The notes beneath the pieces are model-generated. The model made no database searches. It saw only the letters and a program-made list of their open reading frames with translations, and had not been told where the DNA came from. Below are positions 15,971-23,423 of a stretch of 41,664 nucleotides of DNA, one piece after another (position 1 is the stretch's first letter; each line of letters opens with the position of its first letter). This DNA comes from Flavobacteriaceae bacterium (GTDB taxonomy: Bacteria; Bacteroidota; Bacteroidia; Flavobacteriales; Flavobacteriaceae), in NCBI GenBank assembly GCA_021648265.1, contig JAKITD010000019.1, forward strand, positions 1-41,664. Reading direction: 5' to 3'. The translations under genes were made by a program, and so were the position numbers.

Positions 15971-16549
15971 TTAATTTAATTGAAGTGAATCTATTTTTTC
16001 GTTGATTTTCTCTTCTGTTTTTTCTTTAACCTGGTCTATTAATTCTTCTGGAAATTCAATATCCTCCACTGTTTCCATTAAATCTGGAAGTACCATAGGA
16101 GCCAGTGCTATCATAGGCTTATAAAGGATAGAGTCTTTTGTTTTTTCTTCAGAAATCACATAATTTGTAGTGTTCCATTGATTAAAAAACATAAAAACCA
16201 CACTGATAATAAAAGCGATAATCAAGACATTAAAAACGCCACCCAGTAATTTATTGAAAATACCCAGAAAGGCAAAATCGGCTAGCTTGGTTAAGAATTT
16301 TCCTGCCCAATTTATAACAACAACAACCGCAATAAAAGTAACCAATCTTGCTACAATATTGCTAGTTTGTTTACTCCAATCAAACCAATTAATTATATAT
16401 TTTGCAGCATACTCCGAAAAATAGATAGCCGCAATAACTCCTAACACCAAACCGATTAAGGAGGCTAAAGTAACAAAAAGTCCTTTTTTCATACCTCGTA
16501 TAAATGCAAAGACTAATATGATTCCTAAAACGATATCGAAAATATTCAT
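15971..16549 (-). CDS. cvpA: CvpA family membrane protein
   Basis: A 192-residue protein starting MNIFDIVLGIILVFAFIRGMKKG, the CvpA N-terminus. Four TM helices lie at about 3-20, 26-48, 65-85 and 100-122, with a soluble charged tail (GLU/LYS-rich) after 130. CvpA proteins are linked to colicin V production, envelope homeostasis and biofilm formation; the tail after TM4 is typical of Bacteroidetes. First gene of a likely cvpA-pirin-TMEM175 operon. Confidence 0.88.
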   Translation of the reverse strand: MNIFDIVLGIILVFAFIRGMKKGLFVTLASLIGLVLGVIAAIYFSEYAAKYIINWFDWSKQTSNIVARLVTFIAVVVVINWAGKFLTKLADFAFLGIFNKLLGGVFNVLIIAFIISVVFMFFNQWNTTNYVISEEKTKDSILYKPMIALAPMVLPDLMETVEDIEFPEELIDQVKEKTEEKINEKIDSLQLN

Positions 16550-16610
16550 AAATGGATTTTAGGGTAAAGATAGTGTTTCGTTATATGAATGTCAATTCTG
16601 AATAAGAATG

Positions 16611-16691
16611 TATCTTTGTAGCAAATAAAAAAAGCAGGTATTAAATAATAAGATACCTGGTTTAATTAAAAGAGATTCTCGTTTTCACGAG
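16611..16691 (+). promoter_or_regulatory. promoter and structured leader of the 118-residue gene
   Basis: TATCTTTG (16611-16618) fits the -7 box. The leader that would follow (about 75 nt) holds two hairpins: CAGGTAT/ATACCTG (16635-16641 and 16653-16659) and CTCGT-TTTC-ACGAG (16678-16691). The second includes the purine stretch just upstream of the ATG at 16699, so it could hide or present the ribosome site. Confidence 0.5.
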
Positions 16692-16698
16692 GAATGTT

Positions 16699-17055
16699 AT
16701 GGCAAGAGACGAAGAATTAAAAAAACAATGGAACGAAGTGGTTACTTTACTTAGTAATCAGTTTGCAGATGGAGACACTTTAGATTTAGATTCGATTATT
16801 TATATTATCGGACTTCAAGAAAAAGGAAATCTTAAGAAAATTTATGGGAAAGACGATAAGCTTAATTTAATGCATATCGCAATTTGCAGACTTTTAGAAC
16901 CTTTTGGGTATTATGCTTTCGATTATTTTGATGAAGAAGGCTGGCCTCATTATCAGATTTTAGAACAACTTCCTCCTTTAAAAGCAGGAGAACAAAGTGT
17001 GTTGATGAAAGAGGCTATTGTTCAATATTTTTTAGAGAAAGAAGTGATAAAATAA
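16699..17055 (+). CDS. conserved flavobacterial protein of unknown function
   Basis: A 118-residue soluble acidic protein beginning MARDEELKKQWNEVVTLLSNQF. No signal peptide, membrane segment or known motif is visible. Predicted to be mixed helix and strand; a stretch near the middle, LLEPFGYYAFDYFDEEGWPHY, is rich in aromatic residues and may be a folded core. I recognise it only as a family seen in flavobacteria near core genes. Its leader is structured. No function is proposed. Confidence 0.75.
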   Translation: MARDEELKKQWNEVVTLLSNQFADGDTLDLDSIIYIIGLQEKGNLKKIYGKDDKLNLMHIAICRLLEPFGYYAFDYFDEEGWPHYQILEQLPPLKAGEQSVLMKEAIVQYFLEKEVIK

Positions 17056-17280
17056 GAATTAAGACCGCCCTAAAAAGGGCTTTAAGACATAAGAGTTAAG
17101 ACTTGAACATTGGTAAATTAAAAAATTTGGGTTTTGAAACAAGATTAAAGAGAATTTGATTAAGTAAAAGGGTTGAAGTAAACGAAATTAAATTCTAAAC
17201 GAGTAATAACAAAAAAGATTTTTCAACAGGATGTATCGAAGCAAACGAAAGGTTGAGAAGTTCTAAATTTTTCCATTCTT

Positions 17281-17354
17281 GTCATAGCGAGGCACGAAGC
17301 TATCTTTATAAAACCTCAAAAGATTATTTCGTCGTAAAAAACTCCTCGTAAAGA
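17281..17354. repeat. degenerate dispersed inverted repeat, copy upstream of pheS
   Basis: Left arm GTCATAGCGAGGCACGAAGC (17281-17300) with following ATCTTT; right arm on the other strand starts GTCTTTACGAGG (17354-17343). The pattern GTCATTGCGAGG-CACGAAGCAATCT is a well-known Bacteroidetes spacer repeat. A related copy lies downstream of pheS (18502-18600). Confidence 0.55.
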
Positions 17355-17372
17355 CATAAGGATCAACTTCAG

Positions 17373-17392
17373 CCCCGACGCTTCGGGGTTTT
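17373..17392 (+). terminator. hairpin with T-run upstream of pheS
   Basis: CCCCGA-CGCT-TCGGGG (17373-17388) followed by TTTT. It could end transcripts from the 118-residue gene, but it also belongs to the CCCGA/TCGGG repeat family, so its role is uncertain. Confidence 0.5.
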
Positions 17393-17427
17393 ACAATACG
17401 CCCTGTATTCATTTCTCTCTTTTTTTA

Positions 17428-17458
17428 TTGCAACACCAATAGTAAAAACGTAATTTTG
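17428..17458 (+). promoter_or_regulatory. pheS promoter
   Basis: TTG (17428-17430) and TAATTTTG (17451-17458), 20 nt apart, match the Bacteroidetes consensus; the pheS ATG follows at 17479, leaving a leader of only about 15 nt. Confidence 0.65.
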
Positions 17459-17478
17459 CAAACTGTTTACCATAAGTT

Positions 17479-18495
17479 ATGATTGATAAAATAAAAGAAC
17501 ATATTGCAGAAGTTGAGGCGTTTGTAGCAAACTCTCACGATGAAATCGAAACGTTCCGAATTAAATATTTAGGAAAAAAAGGCTTATTGAACGATTTTTT
17601 TGGGGAGTTTAAAAATGTTCCTAACGAACTAAAAAAAGAATTTGGACAAACTATCAATCAATTAAAAACGGTTGCTACAGAAAAAGTAAATTCCTTAAAA
17701 GCATCTTTGTCTAATGAAGAAGAAACCAAAGGAATTTACGGAGATCTAACTCGCCCAGGAGAACCTATTGAATTAGGTTCCAGACATCCAATTTCTATCG
17801 TAAAAAACAAGATAATCGATATCTTTTCACGTATTGGTTTCAATGTTTCTGAAGGGCCAGAAATTGAAGACGATTGGCATAATTTTACTGCACTGAACCT
17901 TCCTGAGTATCATCCAGCACGTGATATGCAGGATACTTTTTTTATTGAAAAAGACCCAGATGTTTTGTTACGAACGCATACTTCATCGGTGCAAGTCCGT
18001 TATATGGAAAACAACAAGCCCCCAATTCGTACTATTTCTCCAGGAAGAGTTTATCGTAATGAAGCAATTTCGGCTAGATCGCATTGTTTTTTCCATCAAG
18101 TGGAAGGATTGTACGTAGATAAAGGAGTGAGTTTTGCAGATTTAAAGCAGACATTACAATACTTCACAACAGAAATGTTCGGGAAATCTAAGATTCGTTT
18201 ACGTCCGTCCTACTTCCCGTTTACCGAGCCAAGTGCTGAGGTAGATGTGTATTGGGGATTGGAAACAGAAACCGATTATAAAATGACAAAAGGAACCGGT
18301 TGGTTAGAAATTATGGGCTGCGGAATGGTAGATCCTAACGTACTTAAAAACTGTAATATAGATCCTGAAGTATATTCAGGTTTTGCCTTTGGAATGGGAA
18401 TAGATCGTATTGCATTATTACTCCACCAGATTCCAGATATTCGTATGTTTAGTGAAAACGATGTGCGTTTTTTAGAACAGTTTAAGAGTTTGTAA
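17479..18495 (+). CDS. pheS: phenylalanyl-tRNA synthetase alpha subunit
   Basis: A 338-residue class IIc synthetase subunit, cytoplasmic. An N-terminal coiled coil (about 1-85) precedes the catalytic core: [33 protein letters not shown], then motif 2 with [14 protein letters not shown] (about 197-210) and motif 3 [14 protein letters not shown] (about 304-317). It pairs with PheT (beta), which is not in this window, so the two subunit genes are unlinked, as is usual in Bacteroidetes. It charges tRNA-Phe. Degenerate repeats lie on both sides. Confidence 0.96.
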   Translation: MIDKIKEHIAEVEAFVANSHDEIETFRIKYLGKKGLLNDFFGEFKNVPNELKKEFGQTINQLKTVATEKVNSLKASLSNEEETKGIYGDLTRPGEPIELGSRHPISIVKNKIIDIFSRIGFNVSEGPEIEDDWHNFTALNLPEYHPARDMQDTFFIEKDPDVLLRTHTSSVQVRYMENNKPPIRTISPGRVYRNEAISARSHCFFHQVEGLYVDKGVSFADLKQTLQYFTTEMFGKSKIRLRPSYFPFTEPSAEVDVYWGLETETDYKMTKGTGWLEIMGCGMVDPNVLKNCNIDPEVYSGFAFGMGIDRIALLLHQIPDIRMFSENDVRFLEQFKSL

Positions 18496-18501
18496 ATTTA
18501 A

Positions 18502-18600
18502 TGTCTTTGCTAACAATGCAGGAGTGTGGCAATCTTTTAAACATATCGTTAAACATCTTGAGATTACTTCGTCACTCGTGCCTCGATTCTCGTAAAGACA
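18502..18600. repeat. degenerate dispersed inverted repeat, copy downstream of pheS
   Basis: GTCTTTGC...GCAATCTTTT (18503-18538) and, on the other strand, TGTCTTTACGAGAATCGAGG from 18600, with ACTTCGTCACTCGTGCCTCG at 18566-18585 on the + strand. It is related to the element at 17281-17354 upstream of pheS. No gene is seen here. Confidence 0.5.
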
Positions 18601-18619
18601 CATAACAATCCTTTTTCTT

Positions 18620-19015
18620 ATGAAAAAAGACATCAAAATTCCAATAGCAGAAAATGTTCAAATAATTGCCACCAAAGAGTGGGATAAAGATTTTCTTGCC
18701 CAACATTGGAATGTATATTTAATTAATAATCGAGAAGACAGAATTGAATCTGTTCTGGTTCTTTCTAGAGGAAAAAGTAAAGACAAAAAAACCTCAACAT
18801 TACGTCACGGTTTGGGAAATTTACCTCCGCATACCGGAGCAAAAGTTGAATTTATAGCAGAAGAAGTTTTCAGTTTTACCAACGAATATATCGTTACATT
18901 TTTTGCAGAAGGAAAATTATTTGATCGCACTTTTATATTTGAACCACAAAGTATTTCAGAAGAAAATACTGTCTTTATTGATTTAATTGGACAAGATTGT
19001 GTCTTAGCAAAATAG
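18620..19015 (+). CDS. conserved flavobacterial protein of unknown function
   Basis: A 131-residue soluble protein, MKKDIKIPIAENVQIIATKEW at the start. It is predicted as mostly beta strands (VYLINNREDRIESVLVLSRG, VEFIAEEVFSF, YIVTFFAEGKLFDRTFIFEP), with a pattern like a small immunoglobulin-like or phenylalanyl-type sandwich; the fold is a guess. No signal peptide or catalytic motif. It lies back to back (3' to 3', no gap) with gpsA. Function unknown. Confidence 0.7.
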   Translation: MKKDIKIPIAENVQIIATKEWDKDFLAQHWNVYLINNREDRIESVLVLSRGKSKDKKTSTLRHGLGNLPPHTGAKVEFIAEEVFSFTNEYIVTFFAEGKLFDRTFIFEPQSISEENTVFIDLIGQDCVLAK

Positions 19016-20017
19016 TTAATCCAACTTATCTGTTAACTCTTTAAATACTTTTCTAGCATCTTTATTGTTATAAAGTATATCGTAAACCGCATCTATAATT
19101 GGTGTTTTCGCCGTTTTCTCTTTTTCTTGATTTAGTTTGTAAGCACTTTTGGCGGCATAATAACCTTCGGCAATCATACTCATTTCCATTTGGGCACTTT
19201 TTACGGTATAGCCTTTTCCAATCATCGTTCCGAACATTCGGTTTCGACTAAACATAGAATATCCTGTCACCAATAAATCACCTAAATAGGCAGAACCATT
19301 GATGTCGCGTTTCATTTTATAAACACGTTTTACATATTTTTTCATTTCCCGAATTGCATTACTCATCAACACGCTTTGAAAATTATCACCATACCCTAAA
19401 CCGTGAGCAATTCCGGCAGCGATTGCGTAAATGTTTTTTAGCATTGCGGCATATTCGGTACCAATTACATCTTCACTTAAGGAACATTTAATATAATCAC
19501 TACTTAGGTTATCGGCTACAATTTGCGCTTTTTCTTGATCGGCACTAGCGATGGTTAAATAAGACAGACGCTCCAAAGCAACTTCTTCCGCGTGACAAGG
19601 ACCTGTAATTACACCAATATTTTTAAACGGAATTTTTAAATTGGTATAAAAATGATCCCCAACAATTAAGCTTGTTTCTGGAACGATCCCTTTAATGGCT
19701 GAAAAAATAACTTTGCCTTTTATATTGACCGTTAGTTTTTCTAATTCTTTATATAAAAATGCCGATGGAATAACAAAAATAAGATAATCGGCATAGGAAG
19801 CCATTTCATTAATGTCATTACTTAACTTTAATTTATCAATATCAAACTCTACCGAAGACAGATAATTAGGGTTGTGCTTATCTTTTTTTAAATACTCAAT
19901 TGCAGAAGTATTTCGCATATACCAACCCACTTCATCTAAGTTTTCACACAACATTTTTACAATAGCTGTTGCCCAACTTCCCCCTCCAAAAACTGCAAAC
20001 TTTAGTTTATTTGACAT
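19016..20017 (-). CDS. gpsA: glycerol-3-phosphate dehydrogenase [NAD(P)+]
   Basis: A 333-residue enzyme that reduces dihydroxyacetone phosphate to sn-glycerol-3-phosphate for phospholipid synthesis. The N-terminal Rossmann site is FGGGSWATA (10-18). The catalytic lysine region is GTEYAAMLKNIYAIAAGIAHG (about 186-206), and GPCHAEEVA (about 139-147) is the GpsA signature. In place of the common GNAKAAL loop it has GDNFQSVLMSNAIREM, the form usual in Bacteroidetes. It starts alone upstream of a divergent DJ-1/PfpI gene. Confidence 0.93.
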   Translation of the reverse strand: MSNKLKFAVFGGGSWATAIVKMLCENLDEVGWYMRNTSAIEYLKKDKHNPNYLSSVEFDIDKLKLSNDINEMASYADYLIFVIPSAFLYKELEKLTVNIKGKVIFSAIKGIVPETSLIVGDHFYTNLKIPFKNIGVITGPCHAEEVALERLSYLTIASADQEKAQIVADNLSSDYIKCSLSEDVIGTEYAAMLKNIYAIAAGIAHGLGYGDNFQSVLMSNAIREMKKYVKRVYKMKRDINGSAYLGDLLVTGYSMFSRNRMFGTMIGKGYTVKSAQMEMSMIAEGYYAAKSAYKLNQEKEKTAKTPIIDAVYDILYNNKDARKVFKELTDKLD

Positions 20018-20109
20018 AAATTATCTTTATAAGTTCAAAAATACGGAAATTAGATTTCTTAAACTATTGCCTAAAAAAGTTGTTTCACAAATAAGAGTAT
20101 TGTTTAATC

Positions 20110-20117
20110 TATATTTG
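20110..20117 (+). promoter_or_regulatory. -7 box before the DJ-1/PfpI gene
   Basis: TATATTTG matches the consensus. Transcription would begin near 20124, downstream of the ATG at 20120, which favours the ATG at 20144 as the true start of translation. Confidence 0.5.
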
Positions 20118-20143
20118 TAATGTTCTGCAATAAAAATAGAACT

Positions 20144-20902
20144 ATGATAAAAATAGTAATACCACTTCCTAATTATGGATTTGACCCTACGGAAACTTCA
20201 ATTCCTTGGAAACTGTTTACTGAAAATAATATTCAAGTATATTTTGCAACTCCTAATGGTAAAAAAGCAGCTTGTGATGTTATTATGTTAACTGGGAAAA
20301 GACTTGGAGTTTGGAAGAGCTTATTGAAAGCCAGAAAAGATGCCCAAGAAGCCTATCAAGAAATGAAAGAAACTTCTTTGTTTGTAAATCCACTAACTTA
20401 TGATGAAATAAGAGAAAAGGATTTTGATGGTATTTTTCTTCCAGGAGGACATGACAAAGGAGTTATAGAATATTTAGAATCGCCCGTTTTACAAAAAATT
20501 ATTCCAGACTTTTTTAATTCAGATAAAAAAATTGCAGCTATTTGTCATGGAGTTATTCTTTTAGCAAAAAGCAAAAACTCAAGTGCAGGGAAATCAGTAT
20601 TATATAATTTTAAAACTACAGCATTATTAAAATCTCAAGAGTTATTAGCCTATAATTTAACAAGATTCTGGTTAAAAGATTATTATTTAACCTACCCAAA
20701 ATTGACGGTAGAAGATGAAGTTAAAAGTGTACTGGAAAAGAAAACAAACTTTATTTATGGCCCAAAACCGCTCTTTAGAGACCGTAAAGATAATTTAAGG
20801 GCTGGATTTTCATTAAGAGATAGAAATTACATTTCGGCAAGATGGCCTGGTGATATTTATAACATTTCTTATAAGTTTATTGAAATGTTAAAAGAATCAT
20901 AG
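20144..20902 (+). CDS. DJ-1/PfpI family protein (class I glutamine amidotransferase-like)
   Basis: About 252 residues from the ATG at 20144 (MIKIVIPLPNYGFDPTE); an ATG at 20120 lies at or above the likely transcription start. The nucleophile elbow AAICHGVILLAK contains the family cysteine, and DGIFLPGGHDKG gives the glycine-rich loop before it; E in TETSIPWKLF may be the acidic partner. An insertion of about 40 residues after the N-terminal strand (CDVIMLTGKRLGVWKSLLKARKD) is longer than in YajL/DJ-1. Possible roles are glyoxalase or chaperone-like; I cannot choose. It runs convergently to nadD. Confidence 0.82.
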   Translation: MIKIVIPLPNYGFDPTETSIPWKLFTENNIQVYFATPNGKKAACDVIMLTGKRLGVWKSLLKARKDAQEAYQEMKETSLFVNPLTYDEIREKDFDGIFLPGGHDKGVIEYLESPVLQKIIPDFFNSDKKIAAICHGVILLAKSKNSSAGKSVLYNFKTTALLKSQELLAYNLTRFWLKDYYLTYPKLTVEDEVKSVLEKKTNFIYGPKPLFRDRKDNLRAGFSLRDRNYISARWPGDIYNISYKFIEMLKES

Positions 20903-20911
20903 TATAAATAA

Positions 20912-21496
20912 CTATTTATAAAAATTCATCTCATCCAAATATTCCCAAACATTTTTAGGCAACATTGGACGAATATTATTTCCTGAAGCAATATTTTTTC
21001 TAATAAAAGTGGACGATATTTCTACGATTGGAGCGTTTACTTTTGTAATATTATTGTGATTTGAAAATTGGATTTTGGTCGTTTCTACCGAAACCCTCGG
21101 ATACACATAAATAGCAAATCGTTCCAAAATAACTTCATAATTTTTCCATTTATGAAGGCTCTTCAAATTATCTTCGCCCATAATTAAACAGAACTCTTTG
21201 TCGGGATATTTTTCTTCTAATACCGCTAAGGTTTTTACAGTGTAATTGGGTTGGGGTAAATCGAATTCAATATTACTTGCTTGTAGTTTTGGATAACCTT
21301 CTATAGCAATCCGTACCATTGCTAAACGGTGAATATCATCAAGCAAAGTTTTCTTTTTTTTATGTGGATTGTGTGGTGTTACAACTAACCAAATTTCATC
21401 CAAATCAGAATGTTCCGCTAAATAGTTGGCAATAATTAAATGCCCCACATGAATGGGATTAAAGGTTCCGAAAAATAATCCTACCTTTTTTTGCAT
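20912..21496 (-). CDS. nadD: nicotinate-nucleotide adenylyltransferase
   Basis: A 194-residue enzyme of NAD synthesis that adenylates nicotinate mononucleotide. FFGTFNPIHVGHL (8-20) holds the (H/T)xGH nucleotidyl-transfer motif, and ISSTFIRKNI (about 161-170) is the second signature (SSTxxR). Length and the C-terminal WEYL are typical. It follows gmk with no gap on the same strand, so yicC-gmk-nadD form one operon, an order common in Bacteroidetes. Confidence 0.95.
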   Translation of the reverse strand: MQKKVGLFFGTFNPIHVGHLIIANYLAEHSDLDEIWLVVTPHNPHKKKKTLLDDIHRLAMVRIAIEGYPKLQASNIEFDLPQPNYTVKTLAVLEEKYPDKEFCLIMGEDNLKSLHKWKNYEVILERFAIYVYPRVSVETTKIQFSNHNNITKVNAPIVEISSTFIRKNIASGNNIRPMLPKNVWEYLDEMNFYK

Positions 21497-22069
21497 TTAC
21501 TTTTTAATAAAATTTAAAACCATTTCTTTAGATTCTTGGAGGGCGGTTTCTAATACTTTATTTTCGATTATATAATCAAACTGTGGTGCAGTTGCTAACT
21601 CTACCGAAGCTTTTGCAATTCGCATATTAATTTTTTCTTCGCTTTCGGTTTTGCGTTTTTTTAATCTTATTTTTAGCTCATCAACACTTGGAGGTTTTAC
21701 AAAAACAGCCAAAGTCTCTTTGGGGTATTTCTTTTTAATCCTAAGTCCACCAACCACATCAATATCAAATATTACATTTTTTCCTTTTGCCCAAATACGT
21801 TCGATTTCGGTTTTTAAGGTTCCATAAAAATTATCGCGATAGACTTCTTCCCATTCTAAAAAATCATGATTTTTTATATGTTGCTTAAACTCTTTTAAAT
21901 TGATAAAATAATAATCGGTTCCGTGAATTTCTTCGGCTCTAGGTTCTCTGGAAGTACAAGAAACAGAAAAATCTAAATTCAATTCCTCTTGCTTTAATAA
22001 ATACTGTACAATGGTTGTTTTTCCACTTCCTGAAGGTGCCGAAAAAACAATTAATTTTCCTCCTTTCAT
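21497..22069 (-). CDS. gmk: guanylate kinase
   Basis: A 190-residue enzyme converting GMP to GDP. The P-loop is SAPSGSGKTT (10-19); SCTSREPRAEEIHGTDYYFI (about 36-55) binds GMP; EWEEVYRDNFYGT and VIFDIDVVGG complete the family pattern. It overlaps yicC by one base (the ATG of gmk shares an A with the yicC stop) and abuts nadD. Confidence 0.96.
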   Translation of the reverse strand: MKGGKLIVFSAPSGSGKTTIVQYLLKQEELNLDFSVSCTSREPRAEEIHGTDYYFINLKEFKQHIKNHDFLEWEEVYRDNFYGTLKTEIERIWAKGKNVIFDIDVVGGLRIKKKYPKETLAVFVKPPSVDELKIRLKKRKTESEEKINMRIAKASVELATAPQFDYIIENKVLETALQESKEMVLNFIKK

Positions 22070-22926
22070 TACAATACGTTTAAAGTTTGTTCTTTAATTT
22101 TTTCCAATTCATCTTTCATCTGAACCACCAATTGTTGCATGGGAGCGTGATTGGATTTTGAGCCAATGGTATTGATTTCTCTTCCTATTTCTTGACAGAT
22201 AAAACCTAATTTTTTTCCGTTAGAATCACCTGAATTTATTGCTTCATTAAAGTAGTTTAAATGGTTTTCTAAGCGCACTTTTTCTTCGGTGATGTCATAT
22301 TTTTCGAGGTAATAAATCAATTCTTGCTCAAAACGATTTTCATCTACATTTTCATTTAAATCTTCTACGGATTTTCGCAATCGGTCTTTTACAATATCGA
22401 TACGATCGCTGTCAATTTCGATTACTTTTTCTAATAGTTCTGCAATGGTTTTAGAGCGCATCATAGAATCGTCTGCCAATACTTTTCCTTCATCACTTCG
22501 GTATTTGTTGATGTCGACTAGGGCTTCAGAAATGGCTTCAGAAATACTTTTAAATTCATCTTCTTCAATTTCTTCACGTTCCGTTTTCATAGTGTCTGGC
22601 ATTCGCATTGCCATTTTTAATAATTCTGTTTTATTAGCATCTACAATAGTTGACAACTGATTCATATATTGTTGTACCACACTATTATTTACTTTTGAAG
22701 TGGTTTCTTCACCGGTAATTTCAACAAACAGATTAAAATCTACTTTCCCGCGAATCAATGATTTTGAAATCATTTTTCGCATTTCCAATTCTTTCACTCG
22801 ATACGAGGAAGGTACACGCGTATTGATGTCGAGGTTTTTACTGTTAAGCGATTTTATTTCGACTGTAATTTTTTTGGTTGGCAATTGTAAAACGGACTTA
22901 CCGTAGCCTGTCATGGACTGAATCAT
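22069..22926 (-). CDS. yicC: YicC family endoribonuclease-like protein
   Basis: About 285 residues from the ATG at 22926, giving the invariant start MIQSMTGYGKS; an upstream ATG at 22950 would add a leader not seen in the family. ARVPSS-like region NTRVPSSYRVKELEMRKM follows, and the DUF1732 tail is present (GKKLGFICQEIGREINTIGSKSNHA, written as two parts: KLGFICQEIGREINT and GSKSN). YicC proteins are reported to act in RNA metabolism. First gene of the yicC-gmk-nadD operon. Confidence 0.92.
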   Translation of the reverse strand: MIQSMTGYGKSVLQLPTKKITVEIKSLNSKNLDINTRVPSSYRVKELEMRKMISKSLIRGKVDFNLFVEITGEETTSKVNNSVVQQYMNQLSTIVDANKTELLKMAMRMPDTMKTEREEIEEDEFKSISEAISEALVDINKYRSDEGKVLADDSMMRSKTIAELLEKVIEIDSDRIDIVKDRLRKSVEDLNENVDENRFEQELIYYLEKYDITEEKVRLENHLNYFNEAINSGDSNGKKLGFICQEIGREINTIGSKSNHAPMQQLVVQMKDELEKIKEQTLNVL

Positions 22927-23058
22927 ATTCGAATATTTATAGCAATGCAAAGGTACTAAAATTGGGTGGGAGTACTATGTTTTGTTTTAACTTCTGAATA
23001 AATTGAAATGATTTTACTCGTGAAAATAATTTCAAAAAAGAACTACGCTTTAACTTTT

Positions 23059-23072
23059 ATGACAAATATCAT
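23059..23072. promoter_or_regulatory. candidate CRP/FNR-like dyad upstream of napD
   Basis: ATGAC-AAAT-ATCAT is a 14-nt near-palindrome (one mismatch) with the TGA-N6-TCA layout seen in CRP/FNR-family sites. A TATATTTA box (23153-23160, one mismatch to consensus) lies between it and napD. It may be an oxygen or nitrate control site, but the match is weak and the distance to the promoter is large. Confidence 0.3.
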
Positions 23073-23177
23073 TTTAAAAACAGGTAGCTAATTGCATCTT
23101 TACTTTTTAAACTAAATTAACTAATTCTGTAGCTAAAGTGCAGGTTTTCAGCTATATTTATCCAATAAAACAAATCT

Positions 23178-23417
23178 ATGCCCATAAAAAGCTACTTAGC
23201 ACATCCTCATAAAGATAAAAAAGACGAACTTTTTAAAGCATTGTCATCAATAGAACAATGCGAAGTAATTCCTGCCGAAAATAAAGACTTACTCATATTA
23301 ATTACCGACACTCAAAATAATTTTGAAGAAGATACTCTAAAAGAAAAATTGGAAACCATAACGAGTTTAAAATTACTAGCAATGGTTTCAGGATTCAATA
23401 CACCTAAAAACACCTAA
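23178..23417 (+). CDS. napD: NapD-like chaperone for NapA
   Basis: A 79-residue cytoplasmic protein directly before napA (6-nt gap). Its ferredoxin-like layout is visible: strand MPIKSYLAHP, helix KKDELFKALSSI, strand CEVIPAENKDLLILITDT, helix, strand LKLLAMVSGF. NapD proteins bind the twin-arginine leader of NapA and hold it until cofactor insertion is complete. Sequence is diverged from the proteobacterial form (typical '-S--V---P---' start is only partly kept), but position and size are decisive. Confidence 0.82.
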   Translation: MPIKSYLAHPHKDKKDELFKALSSIEQCEVIPAENKDLLILITDTQNNFEEDTLKEKLETITSLKLLAMVSGFNTPKNT

Positions 23418-23423
23418 TATATT

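Larger units (their letters stand above)
17056..17478. other. 423-bp spacer with repeats and the pheS promoter
   Basis: No gene is seen. It contains GCCC-N6-GGGC (17067-17080), a degenerate dispersed repeat (17281-17354) and a strong hairpin with T-run (17373-17392), then the pheS promoter (17428-17458). The first 60 nt contain AAGAGTTAAGAC-type simple repeats. Confidence 0.6.

Noticed and set aside
17373..17392. Riboswitch or T-box before pheS
   Set aside because: The hairpin is upstream of the pheS promoter and belongs to the CCCGA/TCGGG repeats; the pheS leader itself is only about 15 nt.
20120..20143. ATG at 20120 as start of the DJ-1/PfpI gene
   Set aside because: It is immediately after the -7 box and so above the likely transcript start; the family N-terminus begins at the ATG at 20144.
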